Assembly: GCF_010667575.1 (NCBI RefSeq)
Contig: NZ_JAABNT010000006.1
Coordinates: 62,001-126,000 of the forward strand
DNA length: 64,000 nucleotides
Direction: 5' to 3'
Source: Sulfitobacter sediminilitoris
GTDB lineage: Bacteria; Pseudomonadota; Alphaproteobacteria; Rhodobacterales; Rhodobacteraceae
Shown here: piece by piece, positions 35,245 through 44,843 of the stretch
How positions within the stretch are numbered: the first letter of the stretch is position 1
Layout of the letters: every line of letters starts with the position of its first letter
Made by a program: the position numbers and the translations under genes
Notes under the pieces: generated by a model
The model's database searches: none
The model's input: only the letters and a program-made list of their open reading frames with translations
What the model was told of the DNA's origin: nothing

Positions 35245-36186
35245 TTATGCGTCCCGCAGCATGCTCTCAAATCGCGCCTCAGAAAGCGGAATATCGATCA
35301 TTTCGACAGGGTCCAAACCTTCTACCTTGGATAGGTCGAGACCGGCAATTTTCACGTCATGAACGGGCACCACAAGGGACATGACAGCGGATGACCTATC
35401 CGGGAAGAACCCGCTTAGCATCAGCCTTTGATATGCCACGGGTGCAAGACCTTCACTGTCGGACCGAGGCATGCGGGTGAACACGTGATCAAGCCGGACC
35501 ATCTGCGCGGCCTGCACCTCATCGAAGGCCTCGTAAATCAGGTGAGAGAATTCTTCACCTGCTGGCATCTTGCTGATCGGCCTGCCGATACTTGACCGCG
35601 CATAATCCTGACCAAACCAATTGACGTAGACGGACTTCTGACCGAACTCGACACAAATCCAACCTACGTCTGACTGCCGATAGATGATGAGATACGGCCG
35701 CACATGGGCAAACAGCGGGCTCTCGATTTCTCCGCTTGCCATGCTCCAGGCGCGGAAGGTTTCCCGCAGCAAAACCGACGAATCATTCCAGATCAAACCC
35801 AAAGGTTGCTGCTGTTGATAGAAGTCCCAGTCATCGGCACTGGCGTGCAACTGCTGCAATTGGCCCACAGAACGGGATTGACCATTCAGCCAAAGCACGC
35901 CCCGTGCGAGAATATCCTTCGCAGAAGGCAGGACCGCTTTGCCCAAGGGGCTAAGTTGATAACGGCGGTCCTCAACCTGAAAAAGCGGCTCCCCCATGGA
36001 GGCCTCAAGGTGAGAGATGTGACGGCGTACAGTCTGCCGTGTGCTCCCCAAATCCTTTACAGCATGGCTTAAATTCAATGTAGCCGCGAGAGTGACGAAA
36101 GAGCGGATCATCTCAAAAAGCAGCGCAGGCGGTTCATTGTTCGCCCGCAGTACCGTTGCAGTTTCAATGTCTCTGGCTTGGTTCAT
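35245..36186 (-). CDS. LysR-like HTH regulator with unrecognised C-terminal domain
   Basis: Encodes 313 aa from ATG 36186 ('MNQARDIETATVLRANNEP'); other in-frame starts exist a few codons upstream and none has a clear Shine-Dalgarno. Residues ~20-95 form a LysR-type winged HTH ('FVTLAATLNLSHAVKDLGSTRQTVRRHISHLE', 'EDRRYQLSPLGKAVLPSAKDIL'). The following ~215 residues do not read like the LysR periplasmic-binding-type effector domain: they carry 'LIIYRQSDVGWICVEFGQKSVYVNWFGQDYARSSIG' and look globular. So the effector domain is atypical. It is divergent from the XRE gene and likely regulates its own neighbourhood. Confidence 0.78.
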   Translation of the reverse strand: MNQARDIETATVLRANNEPPALLFEMIRSFVTLAATLNLSHAVKDLGSTRQTVRRHISHLEASMGEPLFQVEDRRYQLSPLGKAVLPSAKDILARGVLWLNGQSRSVGQLQQLHASADDWDFYQQQQPLGLIWNDSSVLLRETFRAWSMASGEIESPLFAHVRPYLIIYRQSDVGWICVEFGQKSVYVNWFGQDYARSSIGRPISKMPAGEEFSHLIYEAFDEVQAAQMVRLDHVFTRMPRSDSEGLAPVAYQRLMLSGFFPDRSSAVMSLVVPVHDVKIAGLDLSKVEGLDPVEMIDIPLSEARFESMLRDA

Positions 36187-36337
36187 CACAACCATTGGTA
36201 TACAAATCATACATTAATGCAACAGATATCACCCATATACAGATGATTCGTGACCTAAATTTGAAAAAATCTATGCAATTGAATGGAAATGAGAATCTCG
36301 CGAATAAGGTTGCCAAACACAACCAGAGGTTCATTTT

Positions 36338-36697
36338 ATGTCGCATCCCGTCGATCTGCACGTCGGTCGCAAACTCAAGCAAATCCGCACGTTGCGGCGT
36401 CTGTCCCAAACGGACGTCGCTCGCAAACTTAATCTGTCATTCCAGCAAATCCAGAAATATGAAATCGGTTCCAACCGCGTCGCTGCCAGCCGCTTGTTTG
36501 AACTTGCACAGATTCTGGATGTGCCGCCTTCTTTCTTTTTCGAAGGCCTGCATGACAATCAGAACACGGCCCCAAAAGAAGACGCGGGCCTCGAAATCGT
36601 CCATGCCCTTGCAGCAATCAAGGACGAGGAAATCAAATCACGGATCGTCACCTTTATCGAAGACGTGTCCGGTCTGACCGTCGCACGGCGCGGCTAA
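36338..36697 (+). CDS. XRE-family transcriptional regulator
   Basis: Encodes 119 aa. A single HTH_3 domain covers residues ~8-65 ('LKQIRTLRRLSQTDVARKLNLSFQQIQKYEIGSNRVAASRLFELAQILD'-type pattern). A short tail, 'IVHALAAIKDEEIKSRIVTFIEDVS', may serve dimerisation. Small regulators like this are common and conserved in roseobacters. It is divergent from the LysR-like gene (151-base AT-rich gap) and convergent with the TauE-type gene 10 bases downstream. Its target is unknown. Confidence 0.88.
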   Translation: MSHPVDLHVGRKLKQIRTLRRLSQTDVARKLNLSFQQIQKYEIGSNRVAASRLFELAQILDVPPSFFFEGLHDNQNTAPKEDAGLEIVHALAAIKDEEIKSRIVTFIEDVSGLTVARRG

Positions 36698-36707
36698 GAC
36701 TTTGACG

Positions 36708-37472
36708 TCAGAACAACGCACGCCGGATGAGGTTCGCACCGGCGATCAACAGTACGATCAGCGTCGCTCTTTTGAACATCGCCTGATCAATGCGGTTGAT
36801 GACCTTGCCACCAACCCACATGCCCAGAAGGGCAGGAAGGATCAGTAACGCCGAGAACGGCGCAGTCTCTGTCCGCAGAACGCCTGATCCTATGTGTGCC
36901 CCAAGAAGGGCAACCGATCCCATCCCATAAATCACCCCCTGAACGCGCATCTGATCATGTTTCGGCGTGCTAAGCGCCGTTAGGTACATGACGGTTGGCG
37001 GCCCCCAGACCCCGGCAAAGCCGCCCATCACCCCCGCAAGTGCCCCAACAGCCGTTTCTACGCCTGCACGACGCCGGGTCAGATGAAACTGGATGCCGCC
37101 AAGCTGCAGAGCAGCATAGGCCAGCGCAGGTACGCCAATAGCGAATTGCAGGACCGGCTCGGGTACAATGCGCACCATCTGCGCCGCGATCACCAAGGTG
37201 ATGCCCCCCGAGATCAGGAAATAGCGAAACTGGACGATTGAGGTCCAGGCCGCACGGGCACCCTGCCCCATTGCCTGAAAGATATTCCCGATCAACGTCG
37301 GCAGGATCAGACCCGCCAGCGCCAGTTCTGGTGATAGAAACAGCGTCAGCCCCGAAATCATTACCAACGGCTGCGCGAACCCCACCACGCCTTTGACGAA
37401 TCCGGCGCAAAAGGCGATACTCAAAGCTAGGATCAGATAAGTCGGGGTCAAAAAGGGGAAAAGAGCGTCCAT
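36708..37472 (-). CDS. TauE/SafE-family anion exporter
   Basis: Encodes 254 aa from ATG 37472 ('MDALFPFLTPTYLILAL'); the longer frame is unsupported. About eight membrane spans form two repeats: the first has 'FCAGFVKGVVGFAQPLVMISG', the second 'GALAGVMGGFAGVWGPPTVMYL'. Proteins of this family export sulfite, sulfoacetate or related anions at the inner membrane; the substrate here is unknown. It is divergent from mcd (145-base gap). Confidence 0.9.
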   Translation of the reverse strand: MDALFPFLTPTYLILALSIAFCAGFVKGVVGFAQPLVMISGLTLFLSPELALAGLILPTLIGNIFQAMGQGARAAWTSIVQFRYFLISGGITLVIAAQMVRIVPEPVLQFAIGVPALAYAALQLGGIQFHLTRRRAGVETAVGALAGVMGGFAGVWGPPTVMYLTALSTPKHDQMRVQGVIYGMGSVALLGAHIGSGVLRTETAPFSALLILPALLGMWVGGKVINRIDQAMFKRATLIVLLIAGANLIRRALF

Positions 37473-37617
37473 AGCTCTACATACCACCCTTGAATTCGGG
37501 TGCACGGCCAAATTGGTCGCGCAATTATCGAACAAATTGACGCAGCAAAACGTATCTTTATTGTGCTGCACCTGCGAAGGCGCTATCTGCGTGTCAAACA
37601 TACAAGGGATAGATTCT

Positions 37618-39309
37618 ATGGCACATGACGGTCAGGACATGGCACTTGCACAAGCTCCGGTTATTCTGGACGACCTGCTGGCATTGACGGCAGCGGCGGT
37701 GCCCCCGGTTGAAGCGTTGATGGAAAAAGCAAAAACCTCCGTCCGCGGGTTGGTGAGCAAGGATGGCCGAGTTTCTGCCGGTCTGATCGAAGCGCACCAG
37801 ACCGCTGCTCATGGCCTTGCGTGGCTGGCAACATACGCACAGTCCCTGCGTGAAATGCAGCGGTGGGCGCTTGCGTTGCAAGAACAAGGCAAGTTCGGTG
37901 AGACCGAGCAGTTGATCCACCAGATCGCCTTTGGCGAGTACCTTTGGCAGATCTACGGCGGCATTCAGATGAACCAGGGCGAAATCCTGCGTTTCCAGGA
38001 TCTGGGCCTGTCCCAAGAAGATATGCGCGGCATGATGGAGCCAGCCATTCAGACCTTGACGCAGGGTGGCAACACGCAAGCAGCGCGCACCCGTCTGGTT
38101 GAGCTAATGCAGGAGCACTCCGCGAACATCACCGTTGGCGCCTCTGGCCTTGATGAAGAGCTTGAGATGATCCGCGAGCAGTTCCGCCGCTATGCTGTAG
38201 ACAAGGTAGAGCCCTATGCGCATGAGTGGCACCTCAAGGACGAATTGATCCCGATGGAGGTGATCGAGGAACTGGCCGAAATGGGCGTGTTCGGCCTGAC
38301 AATCCCTGAAGAGTTCGGCGGCTTCGGCCTTTCAAAGGCGTCGATGTGCGTTGTCTCTGAAGAACTGTCCCGTGGATACATCGGTGTCGGCTCCCTTGGC
38401 ACCCGGTCCGAGATCGCGGCAGAGCTGATCATCGCCGGCGGCACACAAGAGCAAAAAGAAAAGTGGCTGCCACAAATCGCAAGTGCCGAGACGCTGCCGA
38501 CCGCCGTGTTCACAGAACCGAACACCGGGTCAGACCTTGGCAGCTTGCGCACGCGCGCGGTCAAGGACGAGAACGGCGATTACAAGATCACCGGTAACAA
38601 GACATGGATCACACACGCAGCGCGTACGCACGTCATGACGCTGCTCGCGCGGACTGATCCCACGACATCCGACTACAAGGGCCTGTCGATGTTCCTGGCC
38701 GAAAAGACGCCGGGCGATGACGCCAACCCATTCCCAACCGAAGGCATGACCGGCGGTGAGATCGAGGTGCTGGGCTATCGCGGCATGAAGGAATACGAGC
38801 TGGGTTTCGACAACTTCCATGTGAAGGGCGAGAACCTTCTGGGCGGCGAAGAGGGCAAAGGCTTCAAACAACTGATGGAGACGTTTGAGTCCGCCCGGAT
38901 CCAGACCGCTGCCCGCGCCATTGGCGTGGCACAATCGGCACTCGATATTTCGATGCAGTACGCGCAGGACCGCAAGCAGTTCGGCAAGGCGTTGATCAAT
39001 TTCCCGCGCGTGTCGTCGAAACTTGCTATGATGGCGGTTGAGATCATGGTGGCGCGTCAGCTGACGTATTTCTCGGCCTTTGAGAAGGACGAAGGCCGTC
39101 GCTGTGACGTTGAGGCCGGGATGGCCAAGCTGCTGGGGGCCCGCGTGGCGTGGGCTGCGGCAGACAACGGCCTGCAAATCCACGGCGGCAACGGCTTTGC
39201 GCTGGAATACAAGATCAGTCGCGTGCTCTGCGATGCCCGTATCCTCAACATCTTCGAGGGTGCCGCCGAGATTCAGGCGCAGGTCATCGCGCGCCGCCTG
39301 CTGGGCTAA
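37618..39309 (+). CDS. mcd: (2S)-methylsuccinyl-CoA dehydrogenase
   Basis: Encodes 563 aa from ATG 37618 ('MAHDGQDMALAQAPV'). Acyl-CoA dehydrogenases are normally ~380 aa; this one has an extra ~170-residue helical N-terminal domain, the feature of methylsuccinyl-CoA dehydrogenase. The core carries 'FTEPNTGSDLGSLRT' (FAD/substrate), 'ITGNKTWITHA', 'YAQDRKQFGK' and 'ILNIFEGAAEIQAQVIARRLLG'. It oxidises (2S)-methylsuccinyl-CoA to mesaconyl-C1-CoA in the ethylmalonyl-CoA pathway for acetate assimilation and passes electrons to ETF. A TetR gene follows in the same direction. The other pathway genes (ccr, ecm, mch, mcl) are not in the window. Confidence 0.93.
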   Translation: MAHDGQDMALAQAPVILDDLLALTAAAVPPVEALMEKAKTSVRGLVSKDGRVSAGLIEAHQTAAHGLAWLATYAQSLREMQRWALALQEQGKFGETEQLIHQIAFGEYLWQIYGGIQMNQGEILRFQDLGLSQEDMRGMMEPAIQTLTQGGNTQAARTRLVELMQEHSANITVGASGLDEELEMIREQFRRYAVDKVEPYAHEWHLKDELIPMEVIEELAEMGVFGLTIPEEFGGFGLSKASMCVVSEELSRGYIGVGSLGTRSEIAAELIIAGGTQEQKEKWLPQIASAETLPTAVFTEPNTGSDLGSLRTRAVKDENGDYKITGNKTWITHAARTHVMTLLARTDPTTSDYKGLSMFLAEKTPGDDANPFPTEGMTGGEIEVLGYRGMKEYELGFDNFHVKGENLLGGEEGKGFKQLMETFESARIQTAARAIGVAQSALDISMQYAQDRKQFGKALINFPRVSSKLAMMAVEIMVARQLTYFSAFEKDEGRRCDVEAGMAKLLGARVAWAAADNGLQIHGGNGFALEYKISRVLCDARILNIFEGAAEIQAQVIARRLLG

Positions 39310-39377
39310 CTGCACGCTGAAAATTCAGGCACAGGCGATGCACGTCGCCTGTTGCGCCAAGAGCCGCTTACCAATCG

Positions 39378-39398
39378 GAGAGGCACCACTTGCCTCTC
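39378..39398. repeat. 8-bp inverted repeat before the TetR gene
   Basis: GAGAGGCA (39378-39385) and TGCCTCTC (39391-39398) with a 5-base loop, 28 bases upstream of the TetR start and 68 bases after mcd. There is no T-run, so it could be a TetR operator or a weak end of the mcd transcript. Confidence 0.45.
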
Positions 39399-39425
39399 CA
39401 CCCCTGCGGGCGGTATCAGACCCTC

Positions 39426-39941
39426 ATGTCACGCCCCCGACTCTCTCCTGAAAAGTGGATTTCTGCTGGCTTCGATGCCCTTGCAGCTTCTGGCCCATTG
39501 GCACTTGCGGCTGAACCTCTGGCGCGCGCGCTGGGGACGACGAAAGGGTCGTTCTATTGGCATTTCAAGGACGTTCCCGCATTTCAGGACGCGCTGCTGA
39601 CCAAATGGCAGACCCGCGCGCTGGAACAGGTGTTGGACCAGTTGCAGCAAAGCGACGACGCGGACAAACGACTGCGGGATTTTGGACGGGCTATTCTGGC
39701 CGATCCTGTTGAACCGCAGTTGCGCATCTGGGCGCAGAATGACCATCGCGTGCGGGAAGCCTTGGTTGAGGTGGACACGGAACGATTGGCTTATCTGACC
39801 CGGCTTTTGGGCCAGCTGGGGCTGCGCAACACTGATTTTGCCCGCGCATTGCAGGCGGCGCTGACAGGCCTATCGCTCAGCACGGATACGGACATGGCAC
39901 CTTTCGACACCTTGATCGATACCGTGCTGGCCCTGCGTTAG
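39426..39941 (+). CDS. TetR-family transcriptional regulator
   Basis: Encodes 171 aa from ATG 39426 ('MSRPRLSPEKWISAGFDAL'). The HTH is 'PLARALGTTKGSFYWHFKDVPAFQDALL' (residues ~28-55), typical of the TetR DNA-binding domain. The ligand domain is short and lacks recognisable motifs. It is 116 bases downstream of mcd, with an inverted repeat between, so it may control itself or mcd-related genes. A META-domain gene follows after 9 bases. Confidence 0.85.
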   Translation: MSRPRLSPEKWISAGFDALAASGPLALAAEPLARALGTTKGSFYWHFKDVPAFQDALLTKWQTRALEQVLDQLQQSDDADKRLRDFGRAILADPVEPQLRIWAQNDHRVREALVEVDTERLAYLTRLLGQLGLRNTDFARALQAALTGLSLSTDTDMAPFDTLIDTVLALR

Positions 39942-39950
39942 GCCGACCTG

Positions 39951-40343
39951 ATGCCAAGCCATGTGATCTTTGCCGTGATCCTTGCGCTGACCGTGTGGCA
40001 ACCGGATGAGACCCTGCGCCGCTACGGGGCGGCAGATTACGAATGGCATCTGGAGATGTTGAGGGGCACACCATTCAACGCCCGCGCCACGATCACCTTT
40101 CCAGCGCGCAACCGGATCGCGGGCATGGCACCGTGCAACAGCTATACCAGCACCAACATCATGCCATATCCGTGGATCAAGGTGGGGCCGATCGCCGCCA
40201 CCCGGCGCGCCTGTCCCGACCTGGATGCCGAAGCCGCGTATTTCGACGCTCTGCGCGCGGCGCGGGTGGCAGTCGTGGAAGGTGACAGGCTTACCCTGTC
40301 GGACGAAGACACGCCGCTTCTGGTCTTCAAAGCCCGCGACTGA
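39951..40343 (+). CDS. META-domain protein
   Basis: Encodes 130 aa. An N-terminal hydrophobic stretch is a possible signal. The core resembles the META/HslJ-like fold: '[21 protein letters not shown]' has the family's G-x-x-x-C-N box, and '[21 protein letters not shown]' the conserved C-terminal helix with Cys. HslJ relatives are linked to heat shock and novobiocin resistance, with unknown activity. The end overlaps convergent recO by 17 bases. Confidence 0.82.
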   Translation: MPSHVIFAVILALTVWQPDETLRRYGAADYEWHLEMLRGTPFNARATITFPARNRIAGMAPCNSYTSTNIMPYPWIKVGPIAATRRACPDLDAEAAYFDALRAARVAVVEGDRLTLSDEDTPLLVFKARD

Positions 40344-41052
40344 ACCTTTCGACATATCGTGCGCGGGCCTCTGGCAGGGGCTTGTCTCCCAGATTACGGG
40401 CCAGATGGGCGTTCAGGAAATGGCCGGTTGTCTTGAAGGCCTGTGCGATCTCGGCATCCGGTGCCTCCCCTTGTCCGCGCAGCACATCCGGCAGCGGCAA
40501 CAACTTGTCGGCCCAATCGCCTGCGCCTTTTTCCGACACGGCACGCCCCGACTTGGGAGAGACATACACAAGGCCCTCCGTCGCGCCGGTCACAGCACAT
40601 GAGCCAAGATCAAGGCCATAGCCCATCTCTTCGAGCAATCCCAATTCCCACTGCAAGTAGGCAAGTGGCCAGACATCCCCCTGCCCCAGCAGATCAAGCA
40701 ACGCCTCTGTTCGGGCGTAAAGCGCGGGGTGAGCTTCCCTTTCGGGCAGGCAAAAAGACAAAAGCGCCGTAACTGCATTCAGCCCGGCCAGTGCCAGCCT
40801 GTCGCCCATCGCGGTGGCCGCGCGACTGCGGACCGGTTCCACGGTAAAGCTGCCGATGTGATCTTCCAGTCGCGCGCGCCACGCCACGTCAAGCTGCGCG
40901 CCGGGCTGGAGTATGGGGGCGATCTTGCGACTGGTCCCGCCGCGCACAACGCCGATGTGGCGGCCCTGCGAGGGCGTGAACATTTCGATGATAGCAGAAG
41001 TTTCACCGTGGCGGCGCGTGGCCAGAAGGATCCCCTGATCACGCCATTCCAT
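40327..41052 (-). CDS. recO: DNA repair protein RecO
   Basis: Encodes 241 aa. The N-terminal OB fold '[20 protein letters not shown]' with '[10 protein letters not shown]' and the helical C-terminal domain match RecO. With RecR and RecF it loads RecA on gapped DNA. The zinc cysteines found in many RecO proteins are not obvious here, as in other alphaproteobacteria. Its ATG shares one base with the DUF1491 stop. It is the last gene of the era-rnc-lepB run. Confidence 0.94.
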   Translation of the reverse strand: MEWRDQGILLATRRHGETSAIIEMFTPSQGRHIGVVRGGTSRKIAPILQPGAQLDVAWRARLEDHIGSFTVEPVRSRAATAMGDRLALAGLNAVTALLSFCLPEREAHPALYARTEALLDLLGQGDVWPLAYLQWELGLLEEMGYGLDLGSCAVTGATEGLVYVSPKSGRAVSEKGAGDWADKLLPLPDVLRGQGEAPDAEIAQAFKTTGHFLNAHLARNLGDKPLPEARARYVERFSRGL

Positions 41053-41381
41053 CAGGCAAGGCCTTCCTCATCCAGCAGATGCCGCCCGTGCTTGTCCTCA
41101 ACCTCGATCACCCAGAGATCGGGATCGAAACTGCGCTGGCGCATGATGCTCTCGTCCACCTCGCGATCGGTCCCGCAACTCATCTCGGTCCAGCGCTGTG
41201 CGCCTGTATCAAGGTCAAAGGAGCGGTGGAACAGCGCCGCCTGACCGTCCAGTGTAGAGAGCTTGATCAGGACAGCACCGCTGGTGTCATCCCCATGGGA
41301 AACCACAAACGCAGGAATGCCGTGTTGCGACAGGCGCGCGATATAGGCGTCCACCCAGAACCGGGCTGTCAGGCGCGCCAT
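41052..41381 (-). CDS. DUF1491 protein
   Basis: Encodes 109 aa. The family pattern '[35 protein letters not shown]' and '[18 protein letters not shown]' is complete. The function is unknown; the gene is a standard neighbour of era and recO in alphaproteobacteria. The stop overlaps the recO ATG by one base. Confidence 0.9.
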   Translation of the reverse strand: MARLTARFWVDAYIARLSQHGIPAFVVSHGDDTSGAVLIKLSTLDGQAALFHRSFDLDTGAQRWTEMSCGTDREVDESIMRQRSFDPDLWVIEVEDKHGRHLLDEEGLA

Positions 41382-41396
41382 CTTATGTTCCCGCCC

Positions 41397-42305
41397 TCAG
41401 CCATTCCCGTCCTTGAAGTCGAGACCCATCTCGGAATACCGCTCCGCTTCGTTCAGCCAGTTTGGACGCACTTTGACCTGCAAAAACAGATGCACGCGGC
41501 GGCCAAGGAATTCTTCAAGCTCTTCCCGTGTGGCCTTGCTGACCGCCTTGATCGTTTCGCCCTTGTGGCCCAGTACGATGCCTTTGTGTCCGTCGCGTAT
41601 CACATAGATCAACTGGTCGATCCTGCACGAGCCATCCTTGCGCTCTTCCCAGCTCTCCGTCTCCACGGTCAACTGATAGGGCAGCTCCTGATGCAAGCGC
41701 AGGGTCAGCTTTTCGCGGGTCATCTCTGCGGCAATCATTCGCATGGGCAGATCGGCAATCTGGTCTTCAGGGTACAACCACGGACCTTCGGGCAGTTCTT
41801 TTGCCAGCCATGCGCGCAACGTATCCACGCCATGCCCCCGCTCGGCTGAGATCATGAACGTTTCGGCAAATGGATATCGGTCGTTGAGGTCCTTGGAGAG
41901 CCCCAGCAGAACGGGGGCCTCTACCCTGTCGATCTTGTTGATGGCCAGTGCAACCTTGCGGCCTTGTCCGATATCAGCGAGCCCTTCGAGGATACGCTCA
42001 ACCCCTTCGGTGACGCCGCGATTTGCCTCGACCAGCAGGACGACCACATCGGCATCCGCAGCACCGCCCCAGGCCGCTGCAACCATTGCACGGTCGAGCC
42101 GCCGACGTGGCTGAAAGAGCCCAGGAGTATCCACGAAAACAATCTGGCTGTCCCCCTCCATGGCGACCCCGCGGATGCGGGCGCGGGTGGTCTGGACCTT
42201 GTGCGTCACGATCGACACCTTTGCGCCCACCATGCGGTTGAGCAGCGTGGATTTGCCAGCGTTTGGCTCTCCGATCAGGGCGACGAAACCGGCGCGGGTT
42301 GTCAT
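41397..42305 (-). CDS. era: GTPase Era
   Basis: Encodes 302 aa. The GTPase domain has GEPNAGKST (residues 12-20), switch region '[10 protein letters not shown]', DTPG and NKID. The C-terminal KH domain carries '[19 protein letters not shown]'. Era binds 16S rRNA 3' end and checks small-subunit assembly. It overlaps rnc by four bases, so both ribosome-processing genes are coupled. Confidence 0.97.
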   Translation of the reverse strand: MTTRAGFVALIGEPNAGKSTLLNRMVGAKVSIVTHKVQTTRARIRGVAMEGDSQIVFVDTPGLFQPRRRLDRAMVAAAWGGAADADVVVLLVEANRGVTEGVERILEGLADIGQGRKVALAINKIDRVEAPVLLGLSKDLNDRYPFAETFMISAERGHGVDTLRAWLAKELPEGPWLYPEDQIADLPMRMIAAEMTREKLTLRLHQELPYQLTVETESWEERKDGSCRIDQLIYVIRDGHKGIVLGHKGETIKAVSKATREELEEFLGRRVHLFLQVKVRPNWLNEAERYSEMGLDFKDGNG

Positions 42306-42988
42306 GTGTCATTCTCCAATTGCGCCAGCAATGTGCTGGCGGCGGCCTGTTCTGCGGCCCGTTTCGATGGGGCGCTGGCCTGTGCTTCGGCCCCGTTTTC
42401 CAATCGCGCGGCGATGGTAAAGACCGGGGCGTGATCCGGCCCCGTGCGGCCGGTCTGAACGTACTTGGGCGGCTGCAGTTTGCGCGCTTGCGCCCATTCC
42501 TGCAACGCGGTCTTGGCGTCGCGCGCGTCTTCCTCGACCATTTCGATCCGGTCGCCCCAAAGCCGCAAGACCAATGCCTTGGCCGCATCAAAGCCGCCAT
42601 CCAGATAGACAGCCGCAATCACCGCTTCAATAGCGTCGCCCAAAAGCGCCTGCTTGCGCCGCCCGCCTGAGATCATCTCGGACCGGCCCAGTTTCAGGAC
42701 TTTTCCCAGATCAATCTCGCGCGCGACATCTGCGCAGGTTTCCTTACGCACCAAGGCGTTAAAACGCGGAGCAAGCTGCCCTTCAGTCGCATTCGGGTCC
42801 AGTTCCAGCAGCGCCTGCGCCATCACCAGACCCAGCACACGGTCGCCCAGAAATTCAAGCAACTGGTTGTCGTCTCGGTTGGCCGAGGACATTGAGGCGT
42901 GGGTGACAGCACGGCTCAGAAGCGCCGGATCGGCGAACGTATGTCCGATGCGCCCCTCAAAGGCCCTGAGATCACCGTTCAGCTTCAT
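42302..42988 (-). CDS. rnc: Ribonuclease III
   Basis: Encodes 228 aa. The catalytic motif '[15 protein letters not shown]' and the second acidic box '[16 protein letters not shown]' are intact, followed by a double-strand RNA-binding domain ending '[18 protein letters not shown]'. RNase III processes rRNA precursors and regulatory duplexes. It overlaps lepB and era by four bases each. Confidence 0.97.
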   Translation of the reverse strand: MKLNGDLRAFEGRIGHTFADPALLSRAVTHASMSSANRDDNQLLEFLGDRVLGLVMAQALLELDPNATEGQLAPRFNALVRKETCADVAREIDLGKVLKLGRSEMISGGRRKQALLGDAIEAVIAAVYLDGGFDAAKALVLRLWGDRIEMVEEDARDAKTALQEWAQARKLQPPKYVQTGRTGPDHAPVFTIAARLENGAEAQASAPSKRAAEQAAASTLLAQLENDT

Positions 42989-43821
42989 TCAACTGCTTTG
43001 AAGAACCGGTCACCGCGCCATGTCCAGAAGAACAGCATCGACCGCCCGGCCGAGCTGAACATGATGCGATCGGCCCGTCCGATGAGGTTCTCATAGGGGA
43101 CAAAACCCACGCCGCCGACCTGCTGCGCCAGACGGCTGTCAGCAGAGTTGTCGCGGTTGTCGCCCATGAAAAAGTAATGTCCCGCAGGCACCGTATAGAG
43201 ACCTGTGTTGTCGGACTGTTGGTTGCCGATGTTAAGAACCGGATAGGACACCCCGTTGGGCAGCGTTTCGATCTTGCGCGATTTTATGCAAGTCCCGCCC
43301 TCGCCCAGCGGTCCATTTTCGCAGCGTGGGCGCAGGCGCTGTGGCCCTTGCGCGGTCATCTCTTCCTCGAAGGTGCCGTCTTGCTCAAGCTTGACGGGGT
43401 CGCCGTTGATGTGGATGACACCCTGTTTCACTTGCACCGTATCGCCCGGCAGACCGATCAACCGCTTGATATAGTCCCGACCCGATACCGGATGGCGAAA
43501 GACCACCACATCGCCCCGCTCCGGCTCACCGCCGATCAGACGGGTGTTGTCCCCGTCAAAAAATCCGCAGACGTCCTCGGCGTCCACTTCGATGCCTATG
43601 TTTGGCAGCATCAGGCTGGGACAGGACGCGTAGGAATAGCCATAGGCCATCTTGTTCACAAAAAGGAAATCACCAATCAGCAACGTCTCTTTCATCGACC
43701 CCGAAGGGATCCAGAACGGCTGAAAAAACAGCGTGCGAAAAATGCCCGCAATCAGCAGCGCGTAGACGATCGTTTTGACCGTTTCGACAAAAGCGTTGCC
43801 TGGTTTTTCCTTGTCAGCCAT
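42985..43821 (-). CDS. lepB: Signal peptidase I
   Basis: Encodes 278 aa. One N-terminal membrane span (about residues 10-35) precedes the catalytic Ser in '[15 protein letters not shown]' and the Lys in '[13 protein letters not shown]', with box E '[14 protein letters not shown]'. It removes signal peptides outside the inner membrane. It overlaps rnc by four bases. The 126-base gap to acpS upstream shows no clear signal. Confidence 0.97.
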   Translation of the reverse strand: MADKEKPGNAFVETVKTIVYALLIAGIFRTLFFQPFWIPSGSMKETLLIGDFLFVNKMAYGYSYASCPSLMLPNIGIEVDAEDVCGFFDGDNTRLIGGEPERGDVVVFRHPVSGRDYIKRLIGLPGDTVQVKQGVIHINGDPVKLEQDGTFEEEMTAQGPQRLRPRCENGPLGEGGTCIKSRKIETLPNGVSYPVLNIGNQQSDNTGLYTVPAGHYFFMGDNRDNSADSRLAQQVGGVGFVPYENLIGRADRIMFSSAGRSMLFFWTWRGDRFFKAVE

Positions 43822-43947
43822 GCGGCGTCCCTTCCATGGAAATTTAAGGGTACATGCGGGTGGGGGGCGGTGCTGTCAAGGTGGGGGATAGGGTTGTGAC
43901 CTCAGGCCGCCGGTGGCTGGCTTTCACTTCATAGGACTGCAGCAAGC

Positions 43948-44355
43948 TCAGGCCTCGGCGATAGGGCGCGCTTCAATCAGGACAAAGGCCTGTGCCCATG
44001 GATGGTCATCGGTCAGTGTTACATGAATGATCGCCTCATGTCCCGGTGGGGTCATCTCTGCCAGCCGATCGGCGGCCCACCCGGTCACTTCCATAACGGG
44101 CTGTCCGGTCCGCAGATTGCTGACCGCCATATCACGCCAGCTGATCCCCATGCGCAGGCCGGTGCCCAACGCCTTGGAGCAGGCTTCCTTGGCTGCCCAG
44201 CGTTTTGCATAGGTGCCCGCCACATCCTTGCGGCGCTCTGCCTTGCGTTGCTCTACCTCCGTAAAGACACGGTTGCGGAAACGATCACCAAAACGGTCGA
44301 GCGTGCCCTGGATCCGCTCGATATTCGCAAGGTCCGTCCCGATTCCAAGGATCAT
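43948..44355 (-). CDS. acpS: Holo-[acyl-carrier-protein] synthase
   Basis: Encodes 135 aa. The metal and CoA motifs '[12 protein letters not shown]' (Asp8) and '[14 protein letters not shown]' (Glu) are intact. It transfers the 4'-phosphopantetheine arm from CoA to ACP. It lies 8 bases after the deaminase gene on the same strand, in the usual pdxJ-acpS-lepB order. Confidence 0.95.
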   Translation of the reverse strand: MILGIGTDLANIERIQGTLDRFGDRFRNRVFTEVEQRKAERRKDVAGTYAKRWAAKEACSKALGTGLRMGISWRDMAVSNLRTGQPVMEVTGWAADRLAEMTPPGHEAIIHVTLTDDHPWAQAFVLIEARPIAEA

Positions 44356-44363
44356 GCTGGTCC

Positions 44364-44843
44364 TTAGCCCTCGTTATCGAGCCGGTAGAGATGCGTCACC
44401 ATTTCCGCATGTACACCGCCCGCATAATCGAAAGCACCACCGCAGGCCGCGTGGAAGTGCGCCAGAGACAGATCAGGAAAGCGGAACATCTCGGCGTCGA
44501 TCTCTTCCTTGCGCGCACCAAAGATAACACGGTCGATCCCGGCCCAGCGCATTGCAGCAAGGCACATCTCGCAGGGTTGGCAGGACGCCAGCAGCGTGTA
44601 GCCGGACAGGTCGCGCTGGCCCAGCGCGGCGCCGGCCTTGCCGATCGTCACCACCTCGGCATGACGCGTCGCGTCTTGATCCTGACCGACCGTGTTGCGG
44701 CCCCGGACAATCTCTTGGCCGTCTTTAAGGATTGCGGCGGTAAACGCTGGCTTGCCTTCGGTCTTGCCTATCTCGGCCGCCCAAGCGTTGATCTCCGCCA
44801 TGATCGCCCGCTCTTGCGCGCTGGCCTTAATCGGGTCGCTCAC
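44364..44843 (-). CDS. CMP/dCMP-family nucleoside deaminase
   Basis: Encodes 159 aa. The zinc motifs are present: '[13 protein letters not shown]' with the catalytic Glu and '[12 protein letters not shown]'. Members include guanine deaminase and tRNA-adenosine deaminase; the flanks resemble guanine-deaminase-like proteins more than TadA, but I cannot settle the substrate. It is inserted between pdxJ (4-base overlap) and acpS, a position not always occupied in relatives. Confidence 0.85.
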   Translation of the reverse strand: MSDPIKASAQERAIMAEINAWAAEIGKTEGKPAFTAAILKDGQEIVRGRNTVGQDQDATRHAEVVTIGKAGAALGQRDLSGYTLLASCQPCEMCLAAMRWAGIDRVIFGARKEEIDAEMFRFPDLSLAHFHAACGGAFDYAGGVHAEMVTHLYRLDNEG

